This document shows positions 50,231 to 57,743 of a DNA stretch of 59,958 nucleotides, piece by piece (position 1 is the stretch's first letter; the number at the start of each line of letters is the position of its first letter). The notes beneath the pieces are model-generated. The model saw only the letters and a list, made by a program, of their open reading frames with translations. It was not told the DNA's origin and searched no databases. Source of the stretch: an uncultured Roseicyclus sp. (lineage in GTDB: Bacteria > Pseudomonadota > Alphaproteobacteria > Rhodobacterales > Rhodobacteraceae); the NCBI GenBank assembly GCA_937139335.1, contig CAKZPN010000006.1, forward strand, positions 1 to 59,958. Direction: 5' to 3'. Made by a program: the position numbers and the translations under genes.

Positions 50231-51076
50231 ATGCGTGACGACGCCGCCGAATCCCCGCGCCCCGCGCCGACCCGTGGTCGCGGCAGGCCCAAGGCCTGGA
50301 CAGACAAGTCGGACCAGAACACGATCAAGTCGCTCGACCGCGCGATGGCGGTGTTCGAGCATCTGTCGACCACGCCGGGCGCGACCCTGTCGCAGCTTGC
50401 CGCCGACACCGAGCAGGCGCCCGCCACGGTCTACCGCATCCTGACCACGCTCGAGGCGCGGGGGCTGGTGGAATTCGACGCCGCGGCGCAGCTCTGGCAC
50501 GTCGGGCCGCGCGCCTTCCTGATCGGCGCGCGCTTCCTGCGCCGCACCTCGGTGGTGGACCGGGCCCGCCCGATCCTTCGGCGGCTGATGGAGGCGACGG
50601 GGGAGACCGCGAACCTCGGCATCGCGCGCGAAACCCACGTGCTTTTCGTGAGCCAGGTCGAAAGCCACGCCTCGATCCGCGCCTTCTTTCCGCCCGGAAC
50701 CCTGTCGCCGATGCACGCCTCGGGGATCGGCAAGGCGCTGCTTGCGCAGATGACCGACGACCGGCTGTCGCGCTACATCGCCACCGCGCCGCTCGACCGC
50801 TTCACCGCGCGCACGCTGACCGACCCGGGCGATCTGCGCGCCGACCTGCAGGAGACCCGCGCGCGCGGCTTCGCGCTCGACGACGAGGAAAAGACCGAAG
50901 GCATGCGCTGCGTCGCCGCACCGGTCTTCGACTGGAACGGCGAGGCGGTGGCGGGCCTGTCGGTCTCGGGCCCGGTCGGCCGCGTCTCGGCGCGTGATCT
51001 GCCGCGCTTCGCCGAGGCCGTGGCCCGCGCCGCCGCCGACCTTTCTGCCGCGCTGGGGGCGGAGCGGCGGGCCTGA
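50231..51076 (+). CDS. bhcR: IclR-family regulator BhcR
   Basis: The 281-residue protein has an N-terminal winged helix-turn-helix (IKSLDRAMAVFEHLSTTPGA, then TLSQLAADTEQAPATVYRIL) and the IclR ligand domain (LGIARETHVLFVSQVESHAS, then MHASGIGKALLAQM and GMRCVAAPVFDWNGEAVAGL). In Paracoccus the gene divergent from bhcABCD encodes BhcR, a glyoxylate-responsive regulator of the cycle; gene order here is the same. A short basic N-terminal tail (PTRGRGRPK) precedes the DNA-binding domain. It lies convergent with the FAH-family gene, 34 bp between stops. Confidence 0.9.
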   Translation: MRDDAAESPRPAPTRGRGRPKAWTDKSDQNTIKSLDRAMAVFEHLSTTPGATLSQLAADTEQAPATVYRILTTLEARGLVEFDAAAQLWHVGPRAFLIGARFLRRTSVVDRARPILRRLMEATGETANLGIARETHVLFVSQVESHASIRAFFPPGTLSPMHASGIGKALLAQMTDDRLSRYIATAPLDRFTARTLTDPGDLRADLQETRARGFALDDEEKTEGMRCVAAPVFDWNGEAVAGLSVSGPVGRVSARDLPRFAEAVARAAADLSAALGAERRA

Positions 51077-51110
51077 CGGCCTCTGGCGCAAGTCCGTCCG
51101 CCCCGAAGGG

Positions 51111-51794
51111 TCAGATGACCTCGACGGTAAGATCGCCCACGCCGTCGACATGCCCGGTCATCACGTCGCCGCGCGCGATGGGTCCGACACCGGCGGGCGT
51201 TCCGGTCATGATGATGTCGCCCGGCATCAGCTCGAAATAGCGCGAGAGGATCGCGATCATCTCGGGCGTTTTCCAGATCATCTGGTTCAGGTCGCCCTCC
51301 TGCCTGGTCTCGCCGTTCACCTTCAGCCAGATCGCGCCGTCGGTGGGGTGGCCGATCTCGGCGGCGGGCCGCAGCGGGGTGCAGGGTGCGGAGTGGTCGA
51401 AATTCTTGCCGATCTCCCACGGGCGCCCGAGCTTCTTGGCCTCGCCCTGCAGGTCACGCCGCGTCATGTCGAGACCGATGCCGTAGCCATAGACATGGTC
51501 CAGCGCGACCTCGACGGGGATGTTCGAGCCGCCCTTGGACAGCGCCACGACCAGCTCGATCTCGAAATGCACGTCGCTGGTTTCGGTCGGATAAGGGAAA
51601 TCGCCGAAATGGATGGTATCGGGGCTCTTCTGGAAGAAGAACGGCGGCTCCTTGTCCGGGTCGGCGCCCATCTCGATCGCGTGGGCGGCGTAGTTGCGGC
51701 CGATGCAATAGACCCGGCGCACCGGAAAGGTGGATTGCGACCCCGCGACCGGGAAACGCGTGACGGGGGCTGGCGGGAACAGGTCGGTGGTCAT
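51111..51794 (-). CDS. Fumarylacetoacetate hydrolase-family protein
   Basis: The 227-residue protein has the FAH core: VRRVYCIGRNYAAHAIEMGA, EPPFFFQKSPDTIH, an acidic metal triad set by VHFEIELVVALSKGG and YGYGIGLDMTRRDLQGEAKK, and closing MPGDIIMTGTPAGVGPIARG. The family includes acylpyruvate hydrolases, fumarylpyruvate hydrolase and oxaloacetate decarboxylase/tautomerase (FAHD1). The PPFFFQK form is close to fumarylpyruvate hydrolases. Because it neighbours the bhc operon, whose product is oxaloacetate, an oxaloacetate tautomerase or decarboxylase role is an attractive alternative, but it is inference. The start at 51794 excludes a 41-residue extension without similarity. Confidence 0.85.
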   Translation of the reverse strand: MTTDLFPPAPVTRFPVAGSQSTFPVRRVYCIGRNYAAHAIEMGADPDKEPPFFFQKSPDTIHFGDFPYPTETSDVHFEIELVVALSKGGSNIPVEVALDHVYGYGIGLDMTRRDLQGEAKKLGRPWEIGKNFDHSAPCTPLRPAAEIGHPTDGAIWLKVNGETRQEGDLNQMIWKTPEMIAILSRYFELMPGDIIMTGTPAGVGPIARGDVMTGHVDGVGDLTVEVI

Positions 51795-52040
51795 GAGGCT
51801 GGTCCTTGCGGTCTGGGGTAGATACAACGGTTCCGCCCTGCCGTAGCGCGCAGCGGGGGTCAGGCGAAAGGCGCATCTGTCCCTTATCGGCGATGGTGGT
51901 GGGATTGTGCCGGACATCGGCCCGTGTCGTCCAGCGGCGGATCAGGTCGCCTCGGGCGTTTCCTCCACGACGACACGGAACTTTCCCGCGTCCCATTCAT
52001 TGCCTTGGCGCAGCACCAATTCCCATGCGAGTGTTTCTTC

Positions 52041-53018
52041 ATGTTTGACCCAGATGCCTGCGTCATCTTCAATCCGGCGTCCGGAAAAAAGAAGCAAGAC
52101 GCCCGCGCGCCCCAGCTTCTGCGGCTGATCGAGAACAATCCGCGGATCGCGTTGTGCCAGCTTCGCAAACCGCAAGACCTCGAGCGCGAGGTGCAGCGCG
52201 CCTCTGCAGAAGGCTTTGCCACGGTCATCGCGGCCGGCGGCGACGGTACGATTTCGGGAGTCGCGGGCGCCTTGGTGGACAATGGGGCGCGGCTTGGCAT
52301 CGTGCCGATGGGCACGTTCAACTTTCTCGCGCGCAGCCTGAACATCCCCGAGGACACGGAAGAGGCGCTTGCTGTCGCGCTCGACGGGACGGATGCGCCC
52401 CTCAGCGTTGGCGACGTGAACGGCCAGATCTTCCTCAACAACGCGAGCCTCGGCGCCTATGCCGCCGTGCTCGAGGTGCGGGAGGGGGTCTATCGGCGCT
52501 GGGGCCGCAGCCGGCCCGCGGCCTACTGGTCGGTGCTGGTGGCGATGCTCACGCTCTACCGACCGCTGAAGATGCGGATCACCATCGACGGCACCGTGGT
52601 CGAGCTGAAGTCGCCGATGGCCTTCGTCGCCAGCAGCGCCTACCAGCTCGAGCAATACAATTTCGACGGGATCGAGGCCGTGCGGGACGGCAAGCTGGCG
52701 CTCTTCGTCGCGCCGAATTCGGGGCGCCTGATGCTGTTGTGGCGGGCGCTGAAGGTGCTGTTCGGTGGCGTGCGGCGCGGAACCGACTACCGGCTCTTCA
52801 CCGGGCAGGAAATCCTGATCGAGACCCGGCGCGCGACCTCGCTTGTCGCGCGCGACGGCGAACGCGGGCGGATGGCGGGCCCCTACCGCTTCCGGCTTCT
52901 GAAGGACGCCTTGACCGTGCGGGTGCCGCCGTCCGTGCCAAGGACAGAGGGCGAGACGCCTGTTCTTGCCGCGCAATCCACCCCGTCGCCGGATCCAGGG
53001 CCGGTCCCGTCGGCCTGA
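52041..53018 (+). CDS. Diacylglycerol kinase catalytic-domain protein
   Basis: The 325-residue protein begins FDPDACVIFNPASGKKKQDA and has the lipid-kinase nucleotide motif VIAAGGDGTISGVAGALVDN followed by LGIVPMGTFNFLAR, then a beta-sandwich domain (about 140-300) with MAFVASSAYQLEQYNFDGIE. Such proteins phosphorylate diacylglycerol or sphingosine-like lipids at the inner membrane, or related lipid anchors. ATG 52041 is used because the domain starts there, although no good ribosome-binding site precedes it. Its TGA overlaps the ATG of the phosphoesterase gene (TGATG at 53016-53020). A lipid kinase coupled to a phosphoesterase suggests opposing or sequential action on a lipid phosphate. Confidence 0.85.
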   Translation: MFDPDACVIFNPASGKKKQDARAPQLLRLIENNPRIALCQLRKPQDLEREVQRASAEGFATVIAAGGDGTISGVAGALVDNGARLGIVPMGTFNFLARSLNIPEDTEEALAVALDGTDAPLSVGDVNGQIFLNNASLGAYAAVLEVREGVYRRWGRSRPAAYWSVLVAMLTLYRPLKMRITIDGTVVELKSPMAFVASSAYQLEQYNFDGIEAVRDGKLALFVAPNSGRLMLLWRALKVLFGGVRRGTDYRLFTGQEILIETRRATSLVARDGERGRMAGPYRFRLLKDALTVRVPPSVPRTEGETPVLAAQSTPSPDPGPVPSA

Positions 53019-53821
53019 TGCGACTCGTCCTGCTCACAGACCTGCATTTCGGCCGCGCGCAGCCCGACCTTGTCCAGCCCTTGCTCGACCAGGTCGCGCG
53101 GGCGAACCCCGACCTCGTGGTGATCGCGGGCGACTTCGTGCAGCGCGCCCGTGCGGGCCAGTTCCAGATGGCGCGCGCCTTTCTGGATCGCCTTGGGCGA
53201 GACTGGATCGCGGTGCCGGGCAACCACGATGTTCCGCTCTACAATCTGCCGGAGCGGGTGCTGGCGCCGCGAAGCGCGTTCCGGCGCTGGATCACCCCCG
53301 AGACGGAGCCGGAAGTGGGGGCCGATGACGCGCGGATCGTGGGCATCGACACCACCAGCCGCTGGCACCATCAGCGCGGCCGCATCAGCCGGGCCCAGAT
53401 TGCGCGCGTCGGCCGGATCATCGAGGAAGAAGGCGGGCGGCGCACCGTGATCCTGGTCGCGCATCACCCGTTCCACCACCGGCCCGAGGTGGAGAAGAAG
53501 GTGATGATCGGCGGTGCGGAGGCGCTGGACCGCTGGTCGGACTGCGGCCCCCATGTGATCTTGTCGGGGCACCTGCACACTTGGGCGGTCGAGCCCTTCG
53601 TCTCGCGCAAGAGCCGCTCGATGACCCTGCAGGTGCATTGCGGCACCGGCCTGTCCACCCGGCTGCGGGGCGAGCCGAACGATTTCGCCATCATCGACGT
53701 CGAGGGCGACCGGCTGGAGATCTGCCGCATGGCCGAGACCGGCCGGAACACCTTCACTGAGCTGGCCCGGTCGTCCTTTCGCCGCACCGAGGTCGGCTGG
53801 CGCGAGGCAGGGGCCAGGTGA
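53018..53821 (+). CDS. Calcineurin-like metallophosphoesterase
   Basis: This 267-residue phosphoesterase has all five metal motifs of the family in order: LVLLTDLHFGRA (D-x-H), VVIAGDFVQRA (GD), AVPGNHDVPLY (GNHD), LVAHHPFHHRP and VILSGHLHTWAVEPF (GHxH). It lacks a signal peptide and acts in the cytoplasm or at the membrane face. Members cleave cyclic nucleotides, lipid phosphates (LpxH/UDP-diacylglucosamine type) or RNA ends. Its start codon overlaps the stop of the lipid-kinase gene, so the two are made together. A bidirectional terminator hairpin follows. Confidence 0.9.
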   Translation: MRLVLLTDLHFGRAQPDLVQPLLDQVARANPDLVVIAGDFVQRARAGQFQMARAFLDRLGRDWIAVPGNHDVPLYNLPERVLAPRSAFRRWITPETEPEVGADDARIVGIDTTSRWHHQRGRISRAQIARVGRIIEEEGGRRTVILVAHHPFHHRPEVEKKVMIGGAEALDRWSDCGPHVILSGHLHTWAVEPFVSRKSRSMTLQVHCGTGLSTRLRGEPNDFAIIDVEGDRLEICRMAETGRNTFTELARSSFRRTEVGWREAGAR

Positions 53822-53867
53822 CGGACGAAGCTGGGGTGTTCCACGTCGCCCGCCGCAAGCAGAAGAC

Positions 53868-53895
53868 GCCGCGCCGGGCGTACCCGGCGCGGCGC
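53868..53895. terminator. Bidirectional terminator hairpin
   Basis: CGCCGCGCCGGG (53868-53879), loop CGTA, CCCGGCGCGGCG (53884-53895): a perfect 12-bp stem between the convergent phosphoesterase and SDR genes. Confidence 0.7.
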
Positions 53896-53912
53896 ATGTG
53901 ACGGCAACCAGG

Positions 53913-54668
53913 TCAGATCGTCTGTCCGCCCGAGACCTCGATCCGCTGCGCGGTGACCCAGCGATTTTCGTCCTGCAACAGGCTCGCGATCATCGGGCCG
54001 ATATCGTCAGGCACGCCGACACGCCCAAGCGCCGTCATGCCGGCGAACTGGGCGTTCACCTCGTCGTTGTCCCGCACGAGGCCGCCCCCGAAATCGGTCT
54101 CGATGGCGCCGGGCGCCACGGCGTTGACGCAGATGCCGCGCACACCGAATTCCCGCGCCATGTAGACCGTCAGCATCTCCACGGCGGCTTTTGCCGCTGA
54201 ATAGGCCGCGAAGCCCGGAAACGTCACCCGCGACAGGCCTGTCGAGAAATTCACGATGCGTCCGTTATCGGCCAGCAGGGGCAGCAGGGCCTGCACGAGG
54301 AAGAAGACCCCCTTGACGTGGACCTGGAACAGGCCGTCGAACTGGACTTCCGTGGTGTCCTCGATCATCGCGAATTCGCCATGGCCGGCATTGTTGACGA
54401 GATAGTCGAAGCTGTCGCGGCCCCAGACCTCCTTCAGGCGCGCGCGCAGGGTGTCGGCGAAGGCCGGAAAGCTCGCCGTGTCTGCCATGTCGAGTTGCAG
54501 GGCCACAGCCTGGCGGCCAAGGTCGAGGATCTCGTCCACGACGTCCTTGGCTTGGTCCGCGTTCGAGCGGTAGGCGACGATGACGTCGTTGCCGCCGCGG
54601 GCGATCGAAATGGCGGTGTTGCGGCCAAGGCCGCGGTTGGCGCCGGTGACGAGTGCGATCTTGTTCAT
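53913..54668 (-). CDS. SDR-family oxidoreductase (pair 1)
   Basis: This 251-residue classical SDR has TGANRGLGRNTAISIARGGN, the NNAG motif in DYLVNNAGHGEFA, a catalytic serine region FSTGLSRVTFPG, YSAAKAAVEMLTVYM, and VNAVAPGAIETDFG. It probably uses NADPH, although no cofactor-specific residue is obvious. It is divergent from an AraC-family gene; a 137-bp gap holds paired half-sites. It is the first of three SDR genes in this area that each face a regulator. The substrate is unknown. Confidence 0.9.
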   Translation of the reverse strand: MNKIALVTGANRGLGRNTAISIARGGNDVIVAYRSNADQAKDVVDEILDLGRQAVALQLDMADTASFPAFADTLRARLKEVWGRDSFDYLVNNAGHGEFAMIEDTTEVQFDGLFQVHVKGVFFLVQALLPLLADNGRIVNFSTGLSRVTFPGFAAYSAAKAAVEMLTVYMAREFGVRGICVNAVAPGAIETDFGGGLVRDNDEVNAQFAGMTALGRVGVPDDIGPMIASLLQDENRWVTAQRIEVSGGQTI

Positions 54669-54730
54669 CGGAGGGTCCTTTCTGGTGTTGCGATGTCCGA
54701 TGACCTAAGGAATTCCCACCCGGCGGTGTT

Positions 54731-54760
54731 GCCCATTCCTTCCCGGTTCTTGCCTATTCC
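54731..54760. promoter_or_regulatory. Direct-repeat half-sites, 21 bp apart (pair 1)
   Basis: GCCCATTCC (54731-54739) and GCCTATTCC (54752-54760) are direct repeats with a 21-bp period, about two helical turns. They lie in the SDR/AraC divergent gap, the spacing typical for AraC-family proteins that bind tandem half-sites. Confidence 0.55.
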
Positions 54761-54805
54761 CGCTACGCCCTTTCGCAGATCGCCGAAATCGGCCATATAT
54801 CGACC

Positions 54806-55708
54806 ATGTACATTGCCCGAAACAGTCTGGCCCTAGCTCCGCTTCTTGATGGGTGCAGACGCTACGCCGACGCCTGGGCTCTGCCCGACGGCTCTGCCCC
54901 CACGCCGGTTCCCGGCATTTCCGTCGTCCGTTCCCTGCATCCGGGCGAGTTGCAGGTCGCCGTACAGAAGCCTGTTGTCGCCATGCTCCTTCAGGGCCAG
55001 AAACGCGTCACCACGCATTGCAGCAGTTTCGAGTACGCGCCGGGGGAGGCGATGGTGATCTCGGCCGACATCCCGACGCTCAGCCAGATCACGCGGGCGA
55101 GCGCGGCGTTTCCGTACTATTCCCTGGTGCTGGAACTGGACCCTGCGATTCTCCGCGATCTGTGCAGTGCGGTTCCCCCTACGCCCGGCGAAGCCCGAAC
55201 CGTCCGGGTGGAGCCGATCGACGCCGATGTCGCGGATGCGGCACTTCGGCTGGTGCGGTTGTTCGGTCACCCCGAAGCCTTGACGGCGCTGGGCGGCGGC
55301 CTGTTGCGCGAGTTGCATTACTGGCTTCTCATGGGGGTGCATGGCCCCGCGATCCGTGCGCTGGGCGCCGTGGACAGCCATTCGGAGCGGATCGGGCGCG
55401 CCGTCGCCATTCTGCGCCGGGAATTCTTGCGGACGATACGGGTGGACGAACTGGCGGAAGCCGCCGGAATGAGCGAAACCGCGTTCCACAGGCATTTCCG
55501 GGCGATCACGACCTTGTCGCCGTTGCAGTTCCAGAAGCAGCTCCGCCTGATCGAAGCCAGACGGCTGATGCTGGCCGAGGGCATAGGGATCTCCCAGGCC
55601 GCCTATTCCGTCGGCTACGCCAGCGTGTCGCAATTCACCCGCGAATACGGACGGCTGTTCGAGGCGTCACCCGGCAAGGACATGCGCCTCGCGCGGGCCG
55701 GCGGCTGA
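54806..55708 (+). CDS. AraC-family regulator (AraC_N type)
   Basis: The 300-residue protein has an N-terminal cupin-like domain of the AraC_N class (SVVRSLHPGELQVAVQKPVV, then SSFEYAPGEAMVISADIPTL) and two C-terminal helix-turn-helix motifs: IRVDELAEAAGMSETAFHRH and IGISQAAYSVGYASVSQFTR, with EYGRLFEASPGKD at the end. It is divergent from the pair-1 SDR gene and 142 bp from the pair-2 SDR stop. It likely controls the SDR gene in response to a small molecule. ATG 54806 gives a normal-length protein. Confidence 0.9.
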   Translation: MYIARNSLALAPLLDGCRRYADAWALPDGSAPTPVPGISVVRSLHPGELQVAVQKPVVAMLLQGQKRVTTHCSSFEYAPGEAMVISADIPTLSQITRASAAFPYYSLVLELDPAILRDLCSAVPPTPGEARTVRVEPIDADVADAALRLVRLFGHPEALTALGGGLLRELHYWLLMGVHGPAIRALGAVDSHSERIGRAVAILRREFLRTIRVDELAEAAGMSETAFHRHFRAITTLSPLQFQKQLRLIEARRLMLAEGIGISQAAYSVGYASVSQFTREYGRLFEASPGKDMRLARAGG

Positions 55709-55850
55709 TTTCCCGGCGGAAGCGGCGTGTAGGCCACGGTCATGGCGGGTGCGGGCGTGGGAAGCTTGCGGGCAAGGTCGATGAGTCTGTTCAAACTTAT
55801 TCTCCGATTGCGGGCCCGGCCCCGGAAGGGCCGAGCCGCGGGCTTGTCGG

Positions 55851-56609
55851 TCAGGCCGCCTTGAAGCCGGCTTCCCGGAACCAGGTCTCGGCATCCGCGC
55901 CGGCGGGCAGCATCATCGGCACGCTCTCGTCCGTGACGGCGCGCCACACTGCGCGGGCCACGTCTTCGGCCTCGGTCTTCTCGGTCGCACTCTGAAGCGT
56001 CTGAAAATGCCCCTGCACGAAGGCGCCGTAGGGGTCCGGAACATCCATGCCCATCCGCGCCATCGCGTTGCGCCCGAACGAGGTTCCCGGTGCGCTGCCG
56101 GGCAGGACGAGACGGGCGCGCACCCCGAATTCTGCCGCTTCCATGGCGAAGCTTGTCGTGAAGGCATTCAGCGCCGCCTTGCTGGCACTGTAGATCGACA
56201 GGGCGGGAAGGGCGCGCAGCGTGACGCTGGAGCTGATGTTGACGATCACGCCACTGCGCTGCGTCCGCATTCCGGGCATGACGGCCCGCGTCATCGCCAT
56301 GGCGCCCAGCACGTTGGTCTCGAACAGCTCCCGGGCCCGGGCGATTTCGGCGCCTTCCAGCACGTTGAGCATGCCGACGCCGGCGTTGTTGACCAGCGCA
56401 TCGAGCGGACCGGCCTCGGCCATCGCGGCCGCGATGCTGTCGGGGTTCGTCACGTCGAGCGGCAGGATCCGCAACCGATCCGAAGCGGGAAGCCCCTCGG
56501 GCGAGGGTGCGCGCATCGTCGCGATGACCTCCCAGCCCTCGTCGAGGAATCGCGCTGCGATGGCTTGGCCAAAGCCGGAGGAACAGCCGGTGATGAGAAT
56601 GCGGGGCAT
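55851..56609 (-). CDS. SDR-family oxidoreductase (pair 2)
   Basis: This 252-residue SDR has ILITGCSSGFGQAIAARFLD, the ALVNNAGVGMLN motif, the catalytic VNISSSVTLRALPALSIYSA followed by SKAALNA, and a long C-terminal lobe (VPDPYGAFVQGHFQ). The TG-x3-G-x-G loop and Tyr-x3-Lys are intact. AAGGAGATA lies about 9 nt before ATG 56609. It faces an AraC-family gene across 98 bp with two direct half-sites. The substrate is unknown. Confidence 0.9.
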   Translation of the reverse strand: MPRILITGCSSGFGQAIAARFLDEGWEVIATMRAPSPEGLPASDRLRILPLDVTNPDSIAAAMAEAGPLDALVNNAGVGMLNVLEGAEIARARELFETNVLGAMAMTRAVMPGMRTQRSGVIVNISSSVTLRALPALSIYSASKAALNAFTTSFAMEAAEFGVRARLVLPGSAPGTSFGRNAMARMGMDVPDPYGAFVQGHFQTLQSATEKTEAEDVARAVWRAVTDESVPMMLPAGADAETWFREAGFKAA

Positions 56610-56671
56610 GACGGTATCTCCTTTTGTGTCTGAGGCAGAGATAGACACGCCTTTCCGAACGATCTATCAAT

Positions 56672-56701
56672 GAATGTCCAGAAGTCTTCATCGAAAGTCC
56701 A
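56672..56701. promoter_or_regulatory. Direct-repeat half-sites, 21 bp apart (pair 2)
   Basis: GAATGTCCA (56672-56680) and GAAAGTCCA (56693-56701) repeat with an exact 21-bp period, ending 6 bp before the AraC start. The downstream copy is placed so that binding would hinder AraC expression while facing the SDR promoter. Confidence 0.6.
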
Positions 56702-56707
56702 AACCCG

Positions 56708-57655
56708 ATGGCTGATAGCGAAGACCCGCTCTCCAGTGTCGTTGCCCTGCTGAAGCCTGCACCGTCGATCTCGAAGATGGTCGAGGCCGGAGGGCGGTGG
56801 CGGGTCGAGCGTTCCGACATGGCAAGCCCGTTCTATTGCGCGATCGTCGAAGGGCGCTGCCATCTCGCGGTCGCCGGCCGCGAACCGGTCACGCTCGTGG
56901 CAGGGGATTTCGTGTTGATCCCCGACCTTCGCGGCTTCTCCATGTATGGCGAGGTCTCTGGGGCGCCGGGCGCGACCCGCCTGCCGCTCGAGACGGGACC
57001 GGGTATTTTCAGGCTGGGGCCGCCCGCCGCGCCGGTCGAGATGCGCGCCCTGGTGGGTCATTGCCGCTTCGACGCCCCGGCCAAGGACCTGCTGCTGTCG
57101 CTCCTGCCGGAGATGATCCACGTGCGCGGCGAAGCCCGGCTGATGGCGCTGGTGCCCGTGATCCATGACGAGACGCGCGCTGACCGGCTAGCCCGTGGCA
57201 TGATCCTCGAACGCCTGCTCGAGGTTCTGCTGATCGAGGCCCTGCGATCAAGCCCCGGCCCGGCCCTGGCGCCCGGGCTGCTGCGTGGCCTGTCCGACCC
57301 GCACCTGGCCGGTGCCCTGCGCCGGATCCACGCCGATACGTCGGGCGCGCTGTCGGTTGCCGGTCTCGCGCGCGGGGCCGGCATGTCGCGATCAGCCTTC
57401 TTCGAGCGTTTCCGGGCCGAGGTCGGCAAGACCCCCATGGAGTACGTCACCGCCTGGCGGATGGCCGTGGCCAAGCACCTTCTGCAGCAGGGCGGGCTGA
57501 CCAACACGGACATCGCCCTGCGGGTCGGCTACGGCTCTGCAAGTGCTTTCGGCATGGCCTTCGCGCGACACGAGGGCGTGTCGCCCGGCGCATTCGCGAA
57601 ACAGCACGGCAAGAATGGCTGGAACGGTCCCGTAGCGCCGGGCATCGAGCACTGA
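56708..57655 (+). CDS. AraC-family regulator (cupin type)
   Basis: The 315-residue protein has an N-terminal cupin of the AraC-associated class (FYCAIVEGRCHLAVAGREPV, then LVAGDFVLIPDLRGFSM) and a C-terminal pair of helix-turn-helix motifs: ALSVAGLARGAGMSRSAFFE and LTNTDIALRVGYGSASAFGM, followed by FARHEGVSPGAFAK. It begins 98 bp from the divergent pair-2 SDR start. It is not a close copy of the pair-1 regulator: its N-terminal domain differs. A 12-bp-stem terminator follows. Confidence 0.9.
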   Translation: MADSEDPLSSVVALLKPAPSISKMVEAGGRWRVERSDMASPFYCAIVEGRCHLAVAGREPVTLVAGDFVLIPDLRGFSMYGEVSGAPGATRLPLETGPGIFRLGPPAAPVEMRALVGHCRFDAPAKDLLLSLLPEMIHVRGEARLMALVPVIHDETRADRLARGMILERLLEVLLIEALRSSPGPALAPGLLRGLSDPHLAGALRRIHADTSGALSVAGLARGAGMSRSAFFERFRAEVGKTPMEYVTAWRMAVAKHLLQQGGLTNTDIALRVGYGSASAFGMAFARHEGVSPGAFAKQHGKNGWNGPVAPGIEH

Positions 57656-57683
57656 TCGGGCTGGAGCGTGGGCAATCGGCAAC

Positions 57684-57715
57684 GCCTGGCCTCGTGATCC
57701 GGAACGAGGCCAGGC
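57684..57715. terminator. Bidirectional terminator hairpin
   Basis: GCCTGGCCTCGT (57684-57695), 8-nt loop, ACGAGGCCAGGC (57704-57715): a perfect 12-bp stem between the convergent AraC and pair-3 SDR genes. Confidence 0.7.
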
Positions 57716-57743
57716 TGGAAGTGTCAGGGCAACTTTGCCAGGA

